The position numbers were made by a program, and so were the translations under genes. From assembly GCF_021869535.1 (NCBI RefSeq), contig NW_026262712.1:100754140-100818139 (forward strand): DNA of 64,000 nt. The letters run 5' to 3'. Numbering within the stretch: position 1 is the stretch's first letter; each line of letters begins with the position of its first letter. Shown piece after piece: positions 45,160 through 58,493 of this stretch. The notes beneath the pieces were generated by a model. It was not told the origin of the DNA and did no database searches. It saw nothing but the letters and a program-made list of their open reading frames with translations. Source of the stretch: Mytilus californianus. Lineage: Eukaryota; Mollusca; Bivalvia; Mytilida; Mytilidae.

Positions 45160-47405
45160 AACAAGTTGCTTTCTTTAAAAAAAAGAAAAGCAATACGTGA
45201 ACCGAAGACCCGCTGACTGCCGGGTCACCGAGAGATTGTTGCTGAATTTGTGTTTGCTTTTGAATTGAAATAATTGACTGTGATTAGAAGAAGTCAGTTG
45301 AAAGTGTATATTTACATCTACTTTTTGAATATACATTTTAAAACTAGACTATTTTATTAAGTACTTGGGAATGTACATAATTTTCCCGATGATAACCCTT
45401 TTGCAAATCCCAATTTCGGATGACTTATGCAAATTGCACAAACCAATCGCAATATAAATTTATGCACTCAGTTTGCTTTATAATCTGGAATTCTGCATGC
45501 ATTTATTCTATCTATCATATCTTTTTATTTTGCTTCCTGCATGGACCTTCATGTCCTCAACTCGTTATCGAAGCTGTCTGTACTCATGGTAGATATTAAT
45601 TGTATAGATAAATCTAAAGTCCAATTTCCATGTGCAATGAAACCTGTGGCATGCAACTGATTGGGACATCTTATAAAGAGACTTTTTTTGGTCTAATAAA
45701 ACATCTCAAATTTTAAGGATTTCCTGATTTTACTTAAATCAATTCAAATATTCTACAGGGAAACTTGGTTTTGCCGAAGAAAATCTTAATTCAGAATTTT
45801 TATGAATACCTGTACATACCCTCAAAATAACCAATTTATATAAAAAGGTATGTAGATATAAAAAGATACCAGAATTAAAATGATGTTCGCCAGACGCCAG
45901 ACTACAAAAAAGCATCAGTGACACTCAAACGAAAAAAGTGAAAAGGCCAAATAAATTACAAAGTTTAGGAATCTATTCCTTTGGTAGACAATCCTTAGCT
46001 TTTCGAAAAGGTCAAAGTTTATTTTAGGAAAGAGACTCAAAAAAGAAACAAAAGAGAAACTACAGGTCAGAATACCGTAAGTAATGATGACCGTGCATGA
46101 AAGTCACATGTCAATCTCTTATAGCCGTGTCCTAAATTTAGATAAGAAAAACCGAAAATGCGCATTCACGAGTGAAATTAGTATTATTGGAATTTTTGAG
46201 AACGCAAACCGATAGTGTGTGTTTGAAATGTGATCTATAATGTGAATGAATCAAGACGTGTAGGATAGTTGGGCATCATAGTGAATACAATTTTCAAAAC
46301 CGTACCATAGTACAAATATGTAGATGTTATAAGGTTAAACTATTAAACCAAACAAACAAAAATAGAATTGAAATTTTATAATAAACATAGTTTACGTTTT
46401 TTTGTGAGCTGCAAGGATTTAAAATCTTTGTGAATTGAAAATACACAAGTATTTTTATTCACGACCGCTTAAAATTTAAATATTTAATTAATTTATCTTA
46501 CTTTCCGTTTTATGGATATATTACAATACAAAAAAAAATAACAATTACTTATAAAACCTTACTAAAACGGTAGGAAATAATTAACGTAGAAATATAATTA
46601 TTATTGTTTATCAACATTTTTTTGTATGATGCAAGGATTAATTCAGATTTAATTATTATGCATGTTTCATTTACAAATGAATGTTTAAAAATACCAAAGC
46701 AGAGTATCTTGTCATATAAATACTTATTTCTTAATTGCAACTCGAAAATATTCTGACTTCAATTTAATATTTAGTTTCTACAGAAACATAAATACAGTAT
46801 ATATGTTGTATATATTTCTTTGATTTCTATTGAATTAATTAAATTGAATACTTTTGATAATAATATTATTTTTCTGTTTTCCGATCTAATATACACATTT
46901 AAACCAGACTGTTCTCTCCTTAGTCTATGATGAAAATACACACGTGGTTAAATCTTCAGACATAATTAGTTTACGTGTTATCATGACAATGCACAATACC
47001 AAGTTATAATTGACCTAGATACACACAGTGTACAGGGGTCGTTTTAAAACAAATATAATTGCGTTGTCATAATACTTGTTTAGAAACGTTCACATCAAAG
47101 CGCTTATAAACATTCACATTATTAAAAACACATATGTTTTGTGAAAAGGCAAAAAGGTTCTTATATTTAAACGATTTATTGACTGCAACCTAGCCTTATT
47201 GCTTACTTTTCAATTTATGTCAAGTGGTAGCCAAGTCATAAAGGGACCGTATCAAAGACGTAGTTAACTACCTGTATAAATGATCGAAAACTTTCGAGAC
47301 GTTCCGAGAATTTTATTCCGACTTCCGGCCGAGAGATATCGAGTGGCCCATAGACACATCCAAAACTCGCCAATATATAAGTGTGAACCCCTCAGGGGTT
47401 CACGC
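45160..47405. mobile_element. B-only 2.2 kb segment, class unknown
   Basis: Block A passes directly from GATGTATTATTAAA to AACATTTTTTTTCTC near 3295. B carries 2.2 kb between the same flanks. The left side opens with the imperfect palindrome TTGCTTTCTTT...AAAGAAAAGCAA and the right ends with GTGAACCCCTCAGGGGTTCA followed by CGC. An R3-like piece lies at 45880-46060. No long coding frame. Either an insertion in B or a deletion in A. Confidence 0.6.
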
Positions 47406-47856
47406 AAAAAACATTTTTTTCTCAACTGGTTGCTTTGAATAATCAAATGGGTAGTTAATTTCTATTGAAACTAGTGATTAAAATTATTCGTAGATTAGTG
47501 ATAACTGGGCCCAATATATGCAAAATGTATTAGTCCTAGGTGGTAACTCTGTTTGCTTTGACCAATATATAAAATCGTCAGATAATTGTTGTACTCATTG
47601 GAATTATGTTCGTGGAGATGAATAGTCTGTGTACTTGATAGCAGTTGCTTGCTGTTACGCAAAATGTTTGTCAATACGTCGATTTTCCTTCTTTTTTTCA
47701 TTTGCATGACAAAATTTTCAGAGACAACTAGCATGATATACTACATTGTAACTGGCATTTTCATTCGATGATTCGACATAATGCATGATCCGAAAAATTA
47801 CAACAATTGGTATGTTTATGACGCAAAGTTATTTCGAAAGAGGGATAAAGAAACAA

Positions 47857-48690
47857 GAAGCTCTTAAGAGACTCTGTCGCTCACCTCGGTCTATGTGCAT
47901 ATTCAACAAAGGATACTCTCCAACAATGAAGGCGAGAATAGAGTTCATGACAAAACTTTCTTTTTTTTTCACATTGTATTGCTGTTTGTTTTGTTTGTTT
48001 TTTTTGTTTTTTTTTAGTTTCTCATTATCTTGCTTGGTTTTTGCTCAAACACAAAATAGGGTTAAACAAATCCTCATTTAAGGGCAATCACTCCTATAAT
48101 GAATTACAGTCTACTAATTATAGTGGCAAAATTGAACCTTTTTACAGATTTGGCCTTTGCTGATTTTTTTTGTTAATAAAAGTTTCTATCTATCGGTTAT
48201 ATTTTTTAAGATATATTTAAGACAAAAACGCAAAAAAAGAGTAAAAATCGTCTTCAAAGGGCATTAACTCTAATAAAAAGACAACAAACGATTTCGACAA
48301 TGGAACTTATTTGTAGATCTTATCTTCCTGATCATTTTTGCATTTAAAGTTTCTCTGTATCTATTATATATAGTTTTTAATATAATAAGCAAAAATGAAA
48401 CAATTTGACATTTAAGAGCAATAACTCCTATAAGAATTCCCTCGACAATTTTGACGTAAATAGACAATTGGTAGAGCTCAACATTCTGAACGTTGCCCCA
48501 ATCGGATTTTCTCTATTGAAAAAAGTTTTCAAAATAATAAACAAAACTTACATTTTACCCTTATGTTCTATTTTTAGCCATGTCAGCCATCTTGGTTGGA
48601 AGGCGGGGTCTTTGGACATATTTTTAAACTGGAGACCCCAATGATGATTGTGGCGAAGTTTGGTTAAATTTGGTCCAGATGTGTCAGAGT
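47857..48690 (+). repeat. Long interspersed repeat, family R2 (copy in B)
   Basis: The counterpart of 3738-4575 with the same order and about 90-95 percent similarity by eye, including CAGCCATCTTGGTTGGAAGG. The open frames in it are incidental. Confidence 0.75.
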
Positions 48691-48944
48691 TCGACTTGTG
48701 TATTGTTGATGACTGTTATCATATCTCTATTTGTTTTGTTTTTTTGGTTCTCCTTTCATCATATCTCCATCGGTCTTGTAAAATTTGTTCAATTTATTTT
48801 GATAAAAGATAAGGATTATTAACATACTGTACGAATGTTGGTTGATTGTATGTTATTTGTCTAGTTTTGGGTTTCCTTCTCCTTGACGTTTACCCCACAA
48901 CTTCATTTATTCATATATTAACTAGTCCAAAGTTGTTAAATGAA

Positions 48945-49098
48945 AAGGAGTTCTAAGAGAGAGGCGGAAGATACCAAAGGGATATTCATGATAAACTGAC
49001 AACGTCATGGCAAAAAACGAAAATCGACCAAAGGACAAAAACAATTTACTAAAACACAGGGTGATCCCAGGTGCTCCGGAAGGGTTAGCAGATACCAT
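48945..49098 (-). repeat. RT-element 3' tail repeat (family P), reverse, block B
   Basis: The counterpart of 4828-5025; about 45 bp of the middle are missing. Confidence 0.72.
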
Positions 49099-49360
49099 TT
49101 GTTTTCTTTTCCGGTGTCTTTTAAAGCCCCCGGAGTAAACTCTTCCACTTTTCTTTGTTCATAAACATTTATTGGTAAACATTAATCAATGTGCATGACA
49201 CCTTTTTCAGTATCGAAATAGGTAAAAGGAAAATATTTAAAAGTTGAATGTTTTCGTACTTGTCTTGTTATAAATTGTACACAACAGACTCGTGCCGTTC
49301 TGATGAGTCTTCATAACTGATCCTCGTTGTACAGTTTCACACTTTCATAACTGATCAAAC

Positions 49361-49680
49361 ATTGAACTGTTTCACAACAGTCCCGAGTGAAAGGTGAAGG
49401 GTGTGGAAGGGGTTGAACGATCGCAAACATGCTTGACCTATCACATTCTATAGGTGTCTGTTCCAAGTCAAGAACCTGTAATTTAGTGGTAACGATAGTC
49501 GTTTGGGACTGTTCGTCATATATGTTTTTTTCTCGTTTGAATTGTTTAACAGTTAGTCATGTCGGAGCCTTTTGTAGCTAAGTATTGGGTATAAATTTTG
49601 ATCATTGTTTTACGGCGATCTAGATGATTATCTGTTGGATGGTCGTCTCAATGGCAATCATACCAAATCTTCTTAGCTTT
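49361..49680 (+). repeat. Interspersed repeat, family R1, block B
   Basis: The counterpart of 5290-5605 with the same diverged head and tail. Confidence 0.7.
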
Positions 49681-50600
49681 ATAAATATCGACAATTTTGT
49701 AGCTTAGTCACAAAATGCCATAAATAATTAAATCCCAGTTGAAAAAGTAGATTACGAATATGTGTGGCCCAATTTTCTTTACCATTATTACAGTCAGCAA
49801 CAAGAACTTGATATCGTCGCTGGGCTTCCAAAACGTCGTATATGACTTTTTTGGCTAAAATTACTTTTTCACACAAATCATCTTGGCGGGAGGCAATCTT
49901 TGATACTCCAAAATAGCATACAGTTAGACCAATCAAAACATTTGAAAAAAGACTTGTGACAAAATTGCCAATCTCAACTGCTTGTAAAGTTTGCTTCCAA
50001 AATGTTGTATGTTAACTTGAAAAGTGTTGTATAATGGCTTCTGGAATCAAATACTTGTACATTTCTATATTTCTATTAAAATAAGTTTAGTTTTTAAATA
50101 ATCCACAAACGTCATAGTTTTTATTTCACTGCCATTTACAAAAATATTGAAGTTCTCTTACGACATTTTGGAAGCATGCATTTCAACCAAATTTTCAAAG
50201 CCTGGTTGTGAGATTTTTTTTTTGTTGAAAAATTTGTAATTTACAACATTTGGAAGCCCAGCGACGATATATTTCATATATACAATATCTGTTTTTTTTT
50301 ATAATATTAACCCAGTATTTCAACTACTTTTGTTTCCTAGTAACATACATAGGTAAATGAACAAGATCGCCAATAATACAACAGACAGGCGTATTTTTGG
50401 GTACTTTTAAAACACATCTACAAAATTTATTATGTACAGATTATGTACAGCTTCAATTTCTTTTGCATGATGAAAACCCTATACTTCAGAAGCGTAGTTT
50501 AAAATAAACATAACTAGACTGTCAAACATAGCACATTTTTGTTCTGGTGATATATAAGTAGATCTTTTAAAATGTGTTTAACAGTGCTGCAAGCGCTCTA

Positions 50601-52330
50601 CTACCCTGTTCTGCTAGGCGTTTTTGAGTTTGTTGAAATGTACCGTTGTAATGTAGAAGCACTCCAAGGTAAACGAACTGATTGGCTACTTTTAATTCCG
50701 TCATAATACCAAGAATAATTTACTCTTTGCCATCCTTTACGAAAAACTACAACTTCTGTTTTATCCTTATTAACTCCAATTTTCCATTTTATACAGTAGA
50801 CGAATAATTTATCTAAAAGAAACTGTAGAGCTTCCGGAGTTTTTCCAAATAGCACAGTATCATCTGCGAATAACAACAAATATATCAAATAACCATTTAA
50901 GTTTATGTAATCACTAGTTCTATTATCATTCATACGTAGATCATCAGCAATGTCATTTATAAAAAAAAATATGAAAAGCAGAGGAAATAAGGGTTCTCTC
51001 TGTTTTACGCCAATATTATTGGAAAAAACATCTGAAAGTGATCCCTCGCATTTAACACGAATATTAACAGTTGCATATACTGATTGCACCATGAAAACAA
51101 ACTTGCTACTAATTTCACTATTGAAAAGCTTATACCAAAGTATGCGTCGGTCGACATTGTCAAAAGCCTTACAAAAGTCCACGAATGCTGAATACAGTTT
51201 TTTTTCTTTTGTGAAAGGGTTGTTGACATTATTCCATGAAGAATGAAAACAGCATCGACGGTTGATTTTTGGCGGCTAAATCCAAACTGGTTTGCTAAAG
51301 GAATCTCGTTATCTTCGGCCCAACTTAGTAGACGATTATTCAAAATTGAAGTAAACATCTTTGAAAATACACTAATCAATATAATTGGCCTATTGTTATT
51401 AGGGTTTGAAAAATCCCCTTTCTTTGGTACAGGTATAGCAATTCCTTCTATCCAATTATCGGGGTATATAAATAAAGGCAACAGTAGTATACCGCTGTTC
51501 GAAACTCATAAATCGATAGAGATAAAAACAAATCCAGGTAACAAACTAAAACTGAGGGAAACGCATCAAATATAAGAGGAGAACAACGACACAACAAAAA
51601 CACAACATTAAAATGTAACACACACAGAAACGAACTATGATATAATAATGGCCATTTTCCTGACTTGGTACAGGACATTTTAAGAAAAAAAAGGTGGGTT
51701 GAACCTGGTTTTTGTGGCATGCCAAACCTCCCGCTTTTATGGCAACGTCAAACACAATACCAAAACTACAACATCACATGACAGGACCACAATACAAATA
51801 AATGGGAGAACATATAGGACAAAGAAACACACGAATAATAGCTAACAAAAGGTACTAGGCTTAAAATTCAATACGCTAGACGTGCGTCTCGTCCACACAA
51901 GACCAACCAGTGACGCTCAGATGAAAAAAGTTTGAAAGCCAAAACAAGTACAAAGCTGAAGAGCACCAAGGACCAAAACTTCCAAAAAGTTGCGCCTAAC
52001 ACGGCCAGAATTTTCTGCCTGGGACAAGAACATCCTTATCATTTAGAATAATTTATAATTTTGCAAACAGTAAATTTTATAAAATGACTATATAATAGAT
52101 ATACATGATAAAACCGAAGTGGGGACTAACTATATACTAAATTCAAAATTTTATTAAAAAAAACTGTTAAAAATGTTGAAAATAGCTGAGAATCTGATAA
52201 AAACATTTCTCCACTGATTCCATCTGTTCCCGTACTTTTACCACGCTTTAGTTTTTTAATAGCAGATTCAATTTCAGTTTCAGTAAATTCATTATCTAAT
52301 ACGTCTATGTGAAGATCTTTAGATCGAATG
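50601..52330 (-). pseudogene. LINE reverse transcriptase, interrupted and frameshifted
   Basis: Upstream of the nested repeat is IKKLKRGKSTGTDGISGEMF. After it come IAIPVPKKGDFSNPNNNRPI and EIPLANQFGFSRQKSTVDAV, a frameshift, MDFCKAFDNVDRRILW and the catalytic LLLFADDTVLF, then NKDKTEVVVFRKG. FADD is intact but the frame is not. Further conserved C-terminal sequence continues to about 49700 (NWATHIRNLLFQLGFNYLW). Confidence 0.87.
51483..52140 (-). mobile_element. Repeat nested inside the LINE RT region
   Basis: It interrupts RT sequence that continues on both sides. It contains a reversed R3 segment (51870-52020), TTTGGCATGCCACAAAAACC in reverse and GAACAGCGGTATACTACTGT at its end next to 51483. 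It must be younger than the LINE, which is itself younger than the A/B duplication or was lost from A. Confidence 0.75.
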
Positions 52331-52716
52331 TTGACTATTAAAGTTTTAACTTCTACTGGTAAATCATCAGGTTCCGCACCAAGAAAGTTTTTAAAATGTT
52401 CAAAAATGTCATTTGCATCGGCCGCGCATCACGATCGACCTATAGGTCTATCTTTTGACCAAAATTCTCTAGGGTTCACTTTAGCCAGCCGACTTAGCTC
52501 CTGTCCACGTGTACGTTTATATCTTGTTTTCGCTTTCCGTTTAATTTTGTTGTATTTGTTTCTTGCTGTCACACATAATTGTCTATTGGGACTGCTTGGG
52601 TAGCGCTGAAAACGGTTCCGTGCTTGGTGAAATTCAATTCTTTGCAGTTTACATTTGTGATCATACCAATCATTAGTACTAAGTTTATGTTTACTTATAT
52701 TATTTTTAACAGATGT

Positions 52717-53675
52717 TTAACCAAAAACATTAAGCGCACATTTAAATATAACATCGGTAACCACATTTACGGCGTGGTTCGTACTTTCATTATCGTTTAT
52801 GTTGGTTACTAGTTCTATCAATTCAGTTTGTTTCTCCCGTAATGCTTGCGTGTAATCGCTAACTTTCTCATTGTCCCACTTTATATAATGGTTGGAAGAA
52901 TGTTCCTTGTTACACGTTAAATTAGTCTGAATTTCATAAAACAAAGGTGAATGGTCAGAAAATTCATTATGTTCCAGAACTTTAAAATTCTCAACCAATT
53001 TATAATCAATTGGAAAAGTTAACAGACAATCATTCACACTTCTTCCGTTTGAAGTACAAAATGTGTATTGTCCAGTCAGATCGTGTTGTAGCCTACCATT
53101 ACATATAGTTATTCTCGTGTTATGACACATTTGGACAAGATTTCGACCAAACCTTTTAAACTGTTGTATCCTTTGAACTTCTTGGCGGAGTATTGGGATT
53201 TTCATCATGCACTACACTGCTCACATCTATCTAAATGATCAAAATTTAAAAAATCATCTAGTAACCAAACTCTACTATTAAAATCACCACAAACAAGTAT
53301 ACTTCCTTTTTCTTTATACGCAAAAACAATATTTTCTATTAATTCAAAAAAGTCACAGTCATTTACATTATAATATGAAGACTTCTCATGGGGTACACAA
53401 AACATATGTAAATATCAGTATCATTTTGAAAAAAAATCCTTTTTTAATTTTATCAATAAAATACCACTTTCAATTTCCTTGACTATTTTAATACCTTTCA
53501 TAATATATGGTTTACAGTAAAAGCATATTCCACCCTCGTTTCTAATCCCTATATTATTACATCTACCAAACGACGATAAATTTTCAAAATTATTTAATTG
53601 TGGCTAATAACTGCCCTTTAACCATGTTTCACATAGAAATAATAAATCATAATCATTAACAAAATTTAGAAAGTC
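52717..53675 (-). pseudogene. LINE endonuclease domain
   Basis: The motifs in order are LFLCETW, then NEGGICFYCKP, SILVCGDFNSRV (the GDFN catalytic motif), a frameshift near 53205, NGRSVNDCLL and FSDHSPLFYEI (the SDH motif). These are typical of apurinic-like endonucleases of non-LTR retrotransposons, which nick target DNA for priming. The frameshift makes it non-functional. Confidence 0.85.
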
Positions 53676-54361
53676 ATTGTAAATTTATAGTATTACAGTT
53701 AGGAATCTTTATTTCTATTTCCTTCTATTAATCTGTATTTTTTTCCTTTTCGTTTTGTGCCTTAATTATACCAAGTTCATAGTTCAAGTATTCGCTTCGG
53801 TTAACCCTTTGCTTTTCTTTTCTTTTTTTTTATTTAAGAATTAAATGCTTCTTTTTGTAAATTTATTGGGGCGTAAAAGCGTTGACCGAAGTACATTATG
53901 TATGAAGCGCTTCCGCTTCATTCTAAAAATGTGCACACGGTCAACGCTAGCTAGCGCTTTTACAACCCTATAAAATTACTAAAAGAAGAATTCAATACTT
54001 ATAATTACATTTTTTTGCTAGGATCGTGAAAACACGATTTCTATCAACTTTTTCTTTTATTTACCTGTGCACTTTATTATGGAAGGTCGTGTCATCATGA
54101 ATGTTACATTTCATTTTGAAATGAAGGGTAATTTCAGAATGACGCGAGATTGCTGTTAGCCATTTAAAATAACGTATTGTAACGAAACATACATGTAATG
54201 TAATTATTTACTTTTAAAACGTTTATTTTTATATAGATTTACGACCATTAATGCTAAATTATCTCATTCAAAACACTAGTTCTAAATCATATTAGCTGGA
54301 TTTTCCCCATAAGTCATATTTAAGATAAAGAGGATTAGATAGTAAAAATAATTACAGTCTA

Positions 54362-54768
54362 GGATAGATATAAGAAAATGTGGTATGAGTGCCAATGAGA
54401 CAACTCTCCATCTAAGTCAAAATTTATAAAAGTAAACCAATATAGGTCACAGTACGGTCTTCAACACGGAGCCTTGGCTCACACCGAACAGTAAGCTATA
54501 AAGGGCCCCAAAAAATTACAAGTGTAAAACCATTCAAACGGGAAAACCAACGGTCTAATCTATATAAAAAACGAGAAACACTTATGAACCACATCAACAA
54601 ACGACATCAGATTCCTGACTTAGGACAGGTGCAAACAAATGCAGCGGGTTTAAACGTTTTAATGGTACCAAACCTTAACCCTTTTTCTGAAACAATAGTG
54701 TAACATCACAACATAGAAAGACACACTATAAAATATCAACTGAAATAGCTTAACTCAATCTTTTATAT
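54362..54768 (-). mobile_element. B-only R1 insertion (near full length)
   Basis: Block A reads ATTACAGTCTCTGATATATG without interruption near 7265. B has about 407 bp of reversed R1 between the same flanks. It contains GTGCCAATGAGACAACTCTC, AACACGGAGCCTTGGCTC, GACTTAGGACAGGTGC and TGCAGCGGGTTTAAACG. It gives one example of complete R1 boundaries and shows the family moved after the duplication. Confidence 0.82.
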
Positions 54769-54884
54769 GTTTTAGTTCTGGTCTTAATGTTTAATCAAAA
54801 ATGTTTTAATCATAATTTGATTATGTTTAAGCAACGATGGAAATACACTTCTTTTTGTACTTACCATGATCAACATGACAGGGG

Positions 54885-55055
54885 CCACATGAGGAACAGG
54901 ATATGTTTACCAATCCGGGATACGAGATATCACCCCCAGTTTTTATTTGGGATCGTGTTGCTCTAGTTTTAGTTTTGTTTATGTAGTGTTTTGTAGATTG
55001 TTTGTCGTTTTTAGTTTTTTGTCAAGGTGTTGTCCATGTTGTCTGGTGTTTTATA
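54885..55055 (+). repeat. RT-element 3' tail repeat (family P), block B
   Basis: The counterpart of 7394-7560 with GAGGAACAGGATATGTTTAC and GATCGTGTTGCTCTAG. Confidence 0.65.
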
Positions 55056-55433
55056 TTTATATCCAAAAATGTTCTAGGGTAAAACTATCCAAAATGTTCC
55101 AGGGTAAAAATATAAAAGTTTGTTTTAAAAAAAATAGAACTATTCAAAAACAGGTGATGGTAATAAACTAAAAATAAGAAACAACATAGAAATACAGAAT
55201 TCGACCTAGAACAAGTTTTAAAGCAGAAAATAAAACAACTATATAAACTAACAGAAAGAAGTAAAGACCGTCAAACCGATTGAATGGTTGGGATTTTAAC
55301 TATTATTAATGACCAGCGTCGTATAATTGACCAAAAGGTTAATGTTATCACATCTTATACTAATTACAATTGCGAACAAAGAGTAAAAAATCAAACGATA
55401 ACTGATGCAAACCAATATACATTTATTCGTATT

Positions 55434-55582
55434 TTATTTCCGGTTCACTAATATCACTGCTACATGTTCGTTCATCCAGTATTTCTCAATTCCCAGTGAC
55501 GCTCTATTCAAGAGATATTCTAATTGTTCAATAGTATATTTGCAGCTTATCCCTTCCTCTTCGTGGAGGTACAATCGTTCTA
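55434..55582 (-). pseudogene. Methyltransferase copy B, exon 7 remnant
   Basis: It keeps RLYLHEEEGISCKYTIEQL through to VILVNRK and TAA 55436..55434. Its 5' part and acceptor are replaced by unrelated sequence that happens to stay open. Confidence 0.86.
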
Positions 55583-56937
55583 GGTATGATAAGTGTTCAT
55601 AGCTCCCGAAACTGCTAAAATAGAACAATTCATTGACCTTTAAAAAAGAATTAAAATTATTGATACACATATAATTGGATGATATAGTTTAGACACTCTA
55701 ATGCAGACATCGCATATATGTCACTATATAATTTCTGATGTTAAAGACATAACATCGACATATTTGACACAGAATGACCTTTTTGTATTGGTAAAATGAT
55801 ATATTTTTGAGTATTGCAATGACTAAATATATATAATCATCAACAGATCTCAACATGAGGCTATTTTGGGCAGTTTTTGTAGTTGTAAACAAATATAAGT
55901 ATGTAAGACACAATGAAACATAACTATTAATATCTGACAGACTAATTGTCTTATGCACTTCTGCAGTATGCTATACTATTTGATAGATTATCATAATGGC
56001 CTATAATGCCTCATAATATCTTCTTATTTTACAAAACATTAGAAAATATCGCACAGAGGACGTGCTCTTCTCCTAGAAATCTGAAAAATATCTTCTTTTT
56101 TTTCCATTTGAACGTCCAAAATTTGTTCGCTTTGCTCCGCTCGGCAACATTACTGGCGTTGCGCCCCATTAACCTGGATCCTCTCTGTTGTTCAAATGTT
56201 TATATTATATAATATATGCTCAGTCTTATATGATTGGAATTACGAACACTGAAGTTTGCCATTCAGGTTTGCCAGAATATATTATTAATTATATTCATCA
56301 ATATATAAACACGAATATCATGACCATTGGTTTACGTTTAGCTTAAAATGTCGTTGACCTTAACGCGGCATATAAACAGGGCCTACAAACCTTCGAATTT
56401 AAAACCAAAATGATCTGTAAAGTTAAAGCATATAAATATTTGTCATACCGCTAGTTAAAAACTGTAAAAAAGATATGTTTCATTTTTGACGTAAAACGCG
56501 TGCATGTCAAATGTTTTTGACTATCCTTCAATTCTGAGTTCTTTTGTAACTTCATAATCTAACTTTTTTTATTCTTTATTTATTATTTTCTCATTGTTTT
56601 TCTTTTTTAACCATGTTAATGAGTTTGAATCCCGCTTAGAAAACGATATCGATTTTGTTGGTGCAAACATACAGTTCATATATTGTTGGGGTATATTTAA
56701 GACATATAGAACAATCCCTGCGTAGGTTGCACTTCTGTTAATATAGACAATGCAATTTCCCATAGGAACTCCCTTAACGGCTAAAGCTGTGCAACGTTTA
56801 CTATGAAGTTTCGTAAAAAATTACATCTTAGAATGGAAAGTTGATATGCACTACTATTTCATTCAAAGGTCAAATCATAGGGCTGTGCGTCATATTTTCA
56901 ACATATATGCCCCGAAATTCTAAGAGTTTAAACTTAT

Positions 56938-57984
56938 ACTAAAATTCTGTACTACCCCTCCCTTCACTTATGGTCTTCCTCAGAATTCAATTTTTGCTAA
57001 GTGTATTTATACTGGTAACATTCCAGAGTTATGTCTCTTTCAGATTAAATATAGATATCATATCTGGGAACCAATACGTAAACAAAACAAAATATCTATG
57101 AATATTATATATCTCCCCAAAAGAGACATGGTTTGTGAAACAGCTGTATTTACAAAGTGCAACCTATACTAACATTTGTTCAAAAAGAAAAATCTTGAAA
57201 AACACTTTTTCTCACAACAATATTTATTTATCAGAATCATAGCCTTAAAGAATCACTTCATATACTCTAACTTTTCTTTTAAAGAACATTTTTTACCCCC
57301 ATCCCTGTTTCAATTTTTAAAGAATTTGAAAACAAGACTTTAATTATTGTCAGCCTACCCTATGTGCATGTTTTCTTACATGAACTGTCTAGAACCTTTT
57401 TGAAACTATTCTGATAACAAATTGAAAACATTTCAGAATACTATAAATGTTAAGTTTAGTATTTAATTATTCCAACATTCAAGATTATATAAAGTATCCA
57501 ATCCTGCCTCTGTCTCCATTCCACATCTTACTGTATGCCTATTTTTCAATAAAAGCTCACAATTTCTGTCTCAAATGGTCAGTTTAGAAATCGTGTCACA
57601 CCAATATTCCCTCTAACCATATATCTAACATAATTTTGCTAATATATGAACTTGAAGTGTTTAAACAAAGCAATATTTGCAAAAGTTGTAAGTATAAAGT
57701 TACCAGTCTGACTTATGAATTCACTAAAAGTTTTATAGAACCGACTTCTAACATCTGTTTTTTTGCATAACTTCCTAGCACAGTTATTGTTTTCTATACA
57801 AAAGACCTTTATAATAATAAAATCATAGTATTTACAGGTTAAATTATCTGTTTGATGACCCTGGGGTAAGGCATTTTTCTGTGTTTTTTTTTTGCCACTG
57901 GGGCCTCAAATTTGCTAAATAATTCTGCTGTTTCTGTGAATATGGAATATTTAGTACACATTTAGGATAGAACACACTATTGTT
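56938..57984. mobile_element. B-only 1.05 kb segment, class unknown
   Basis: Block A reads TTTAAACTTATACTTTATTGAGG near 9515. In B the flanks AAACTTATACT and TTATTGAGGTATTTT are separated by 1.05 kb starting AAAATTCTGTACTACCCC. No inverted ends, no frame over 60 codons and no recognised repeat. Confidence 0.6.
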
Positions 57985-58493
57985 AGTTTTATTGAGGTAT
58001 TTTGGGGTTATCGACGGGACAAAAACACCCTAACAACAATATTCATCAAGGATCTATGAGATTCTATGACCGCGAAGAGTAAATATAAGCACTTCTAAAC
58101 AATTTAAATTACAAATAATCATACATTATGAATTCACTTTGCATACACGACTTTAAGTAAACTATGCATACTGTAAACTGTGAATTTATGTTGAGTCACC
58201 AAAGTTAAGGACCAGGATTTTCTCAATCTTCCTGATATATTTATAAAACTTTATAATTGAGTTAATTTTATTAAAATCTCTGAAGATAAACAAGGTTTAG
58301 TGAAATTCTACATGTTCCCTGTTTTCACCCAAATATAGGCATTGTCTCGATATTAGAATGTTATTGAAGTGGTATTACTAGATTCTTTACTAAATATTTG
58401 TATACTTCCAATGTTTTGAACATGCTTTTAATGTGGAGCTCTCTTGAAAATCATTCCTTTCTTTGTCTCGCGAGTCTTGTTGAAGGATTAATA

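Larger units (their letters stand above)
49708..53675 (-). mobile_element. Non-LTR retrotransposon (LINE) with APE-type endonuclease and RT, degraded
   Basis: The element is absent from block A. On the minus strand the order is endonuclease (53675 to 52717), an RT region (about 52330 to 50601) and a C-terminal region down to 49700. It is 5'-truncated just before the LFLCETW endonuclease motif. Frames are broken by shifts near 53205 and 51100-51180, and a nested repeat splits the RT region at 51483-52140. I cannot name the clade. It replaced or sits beside different DNA in A (5640-6594). Confidence 0.88.

Noticed and set aside
45160..47405. Helitron interpretation of the B-only 2.2 kb
   Set aside because: There is a 3' hairpin but no CTRR end, no TC start and no A/T insertion site that fits.
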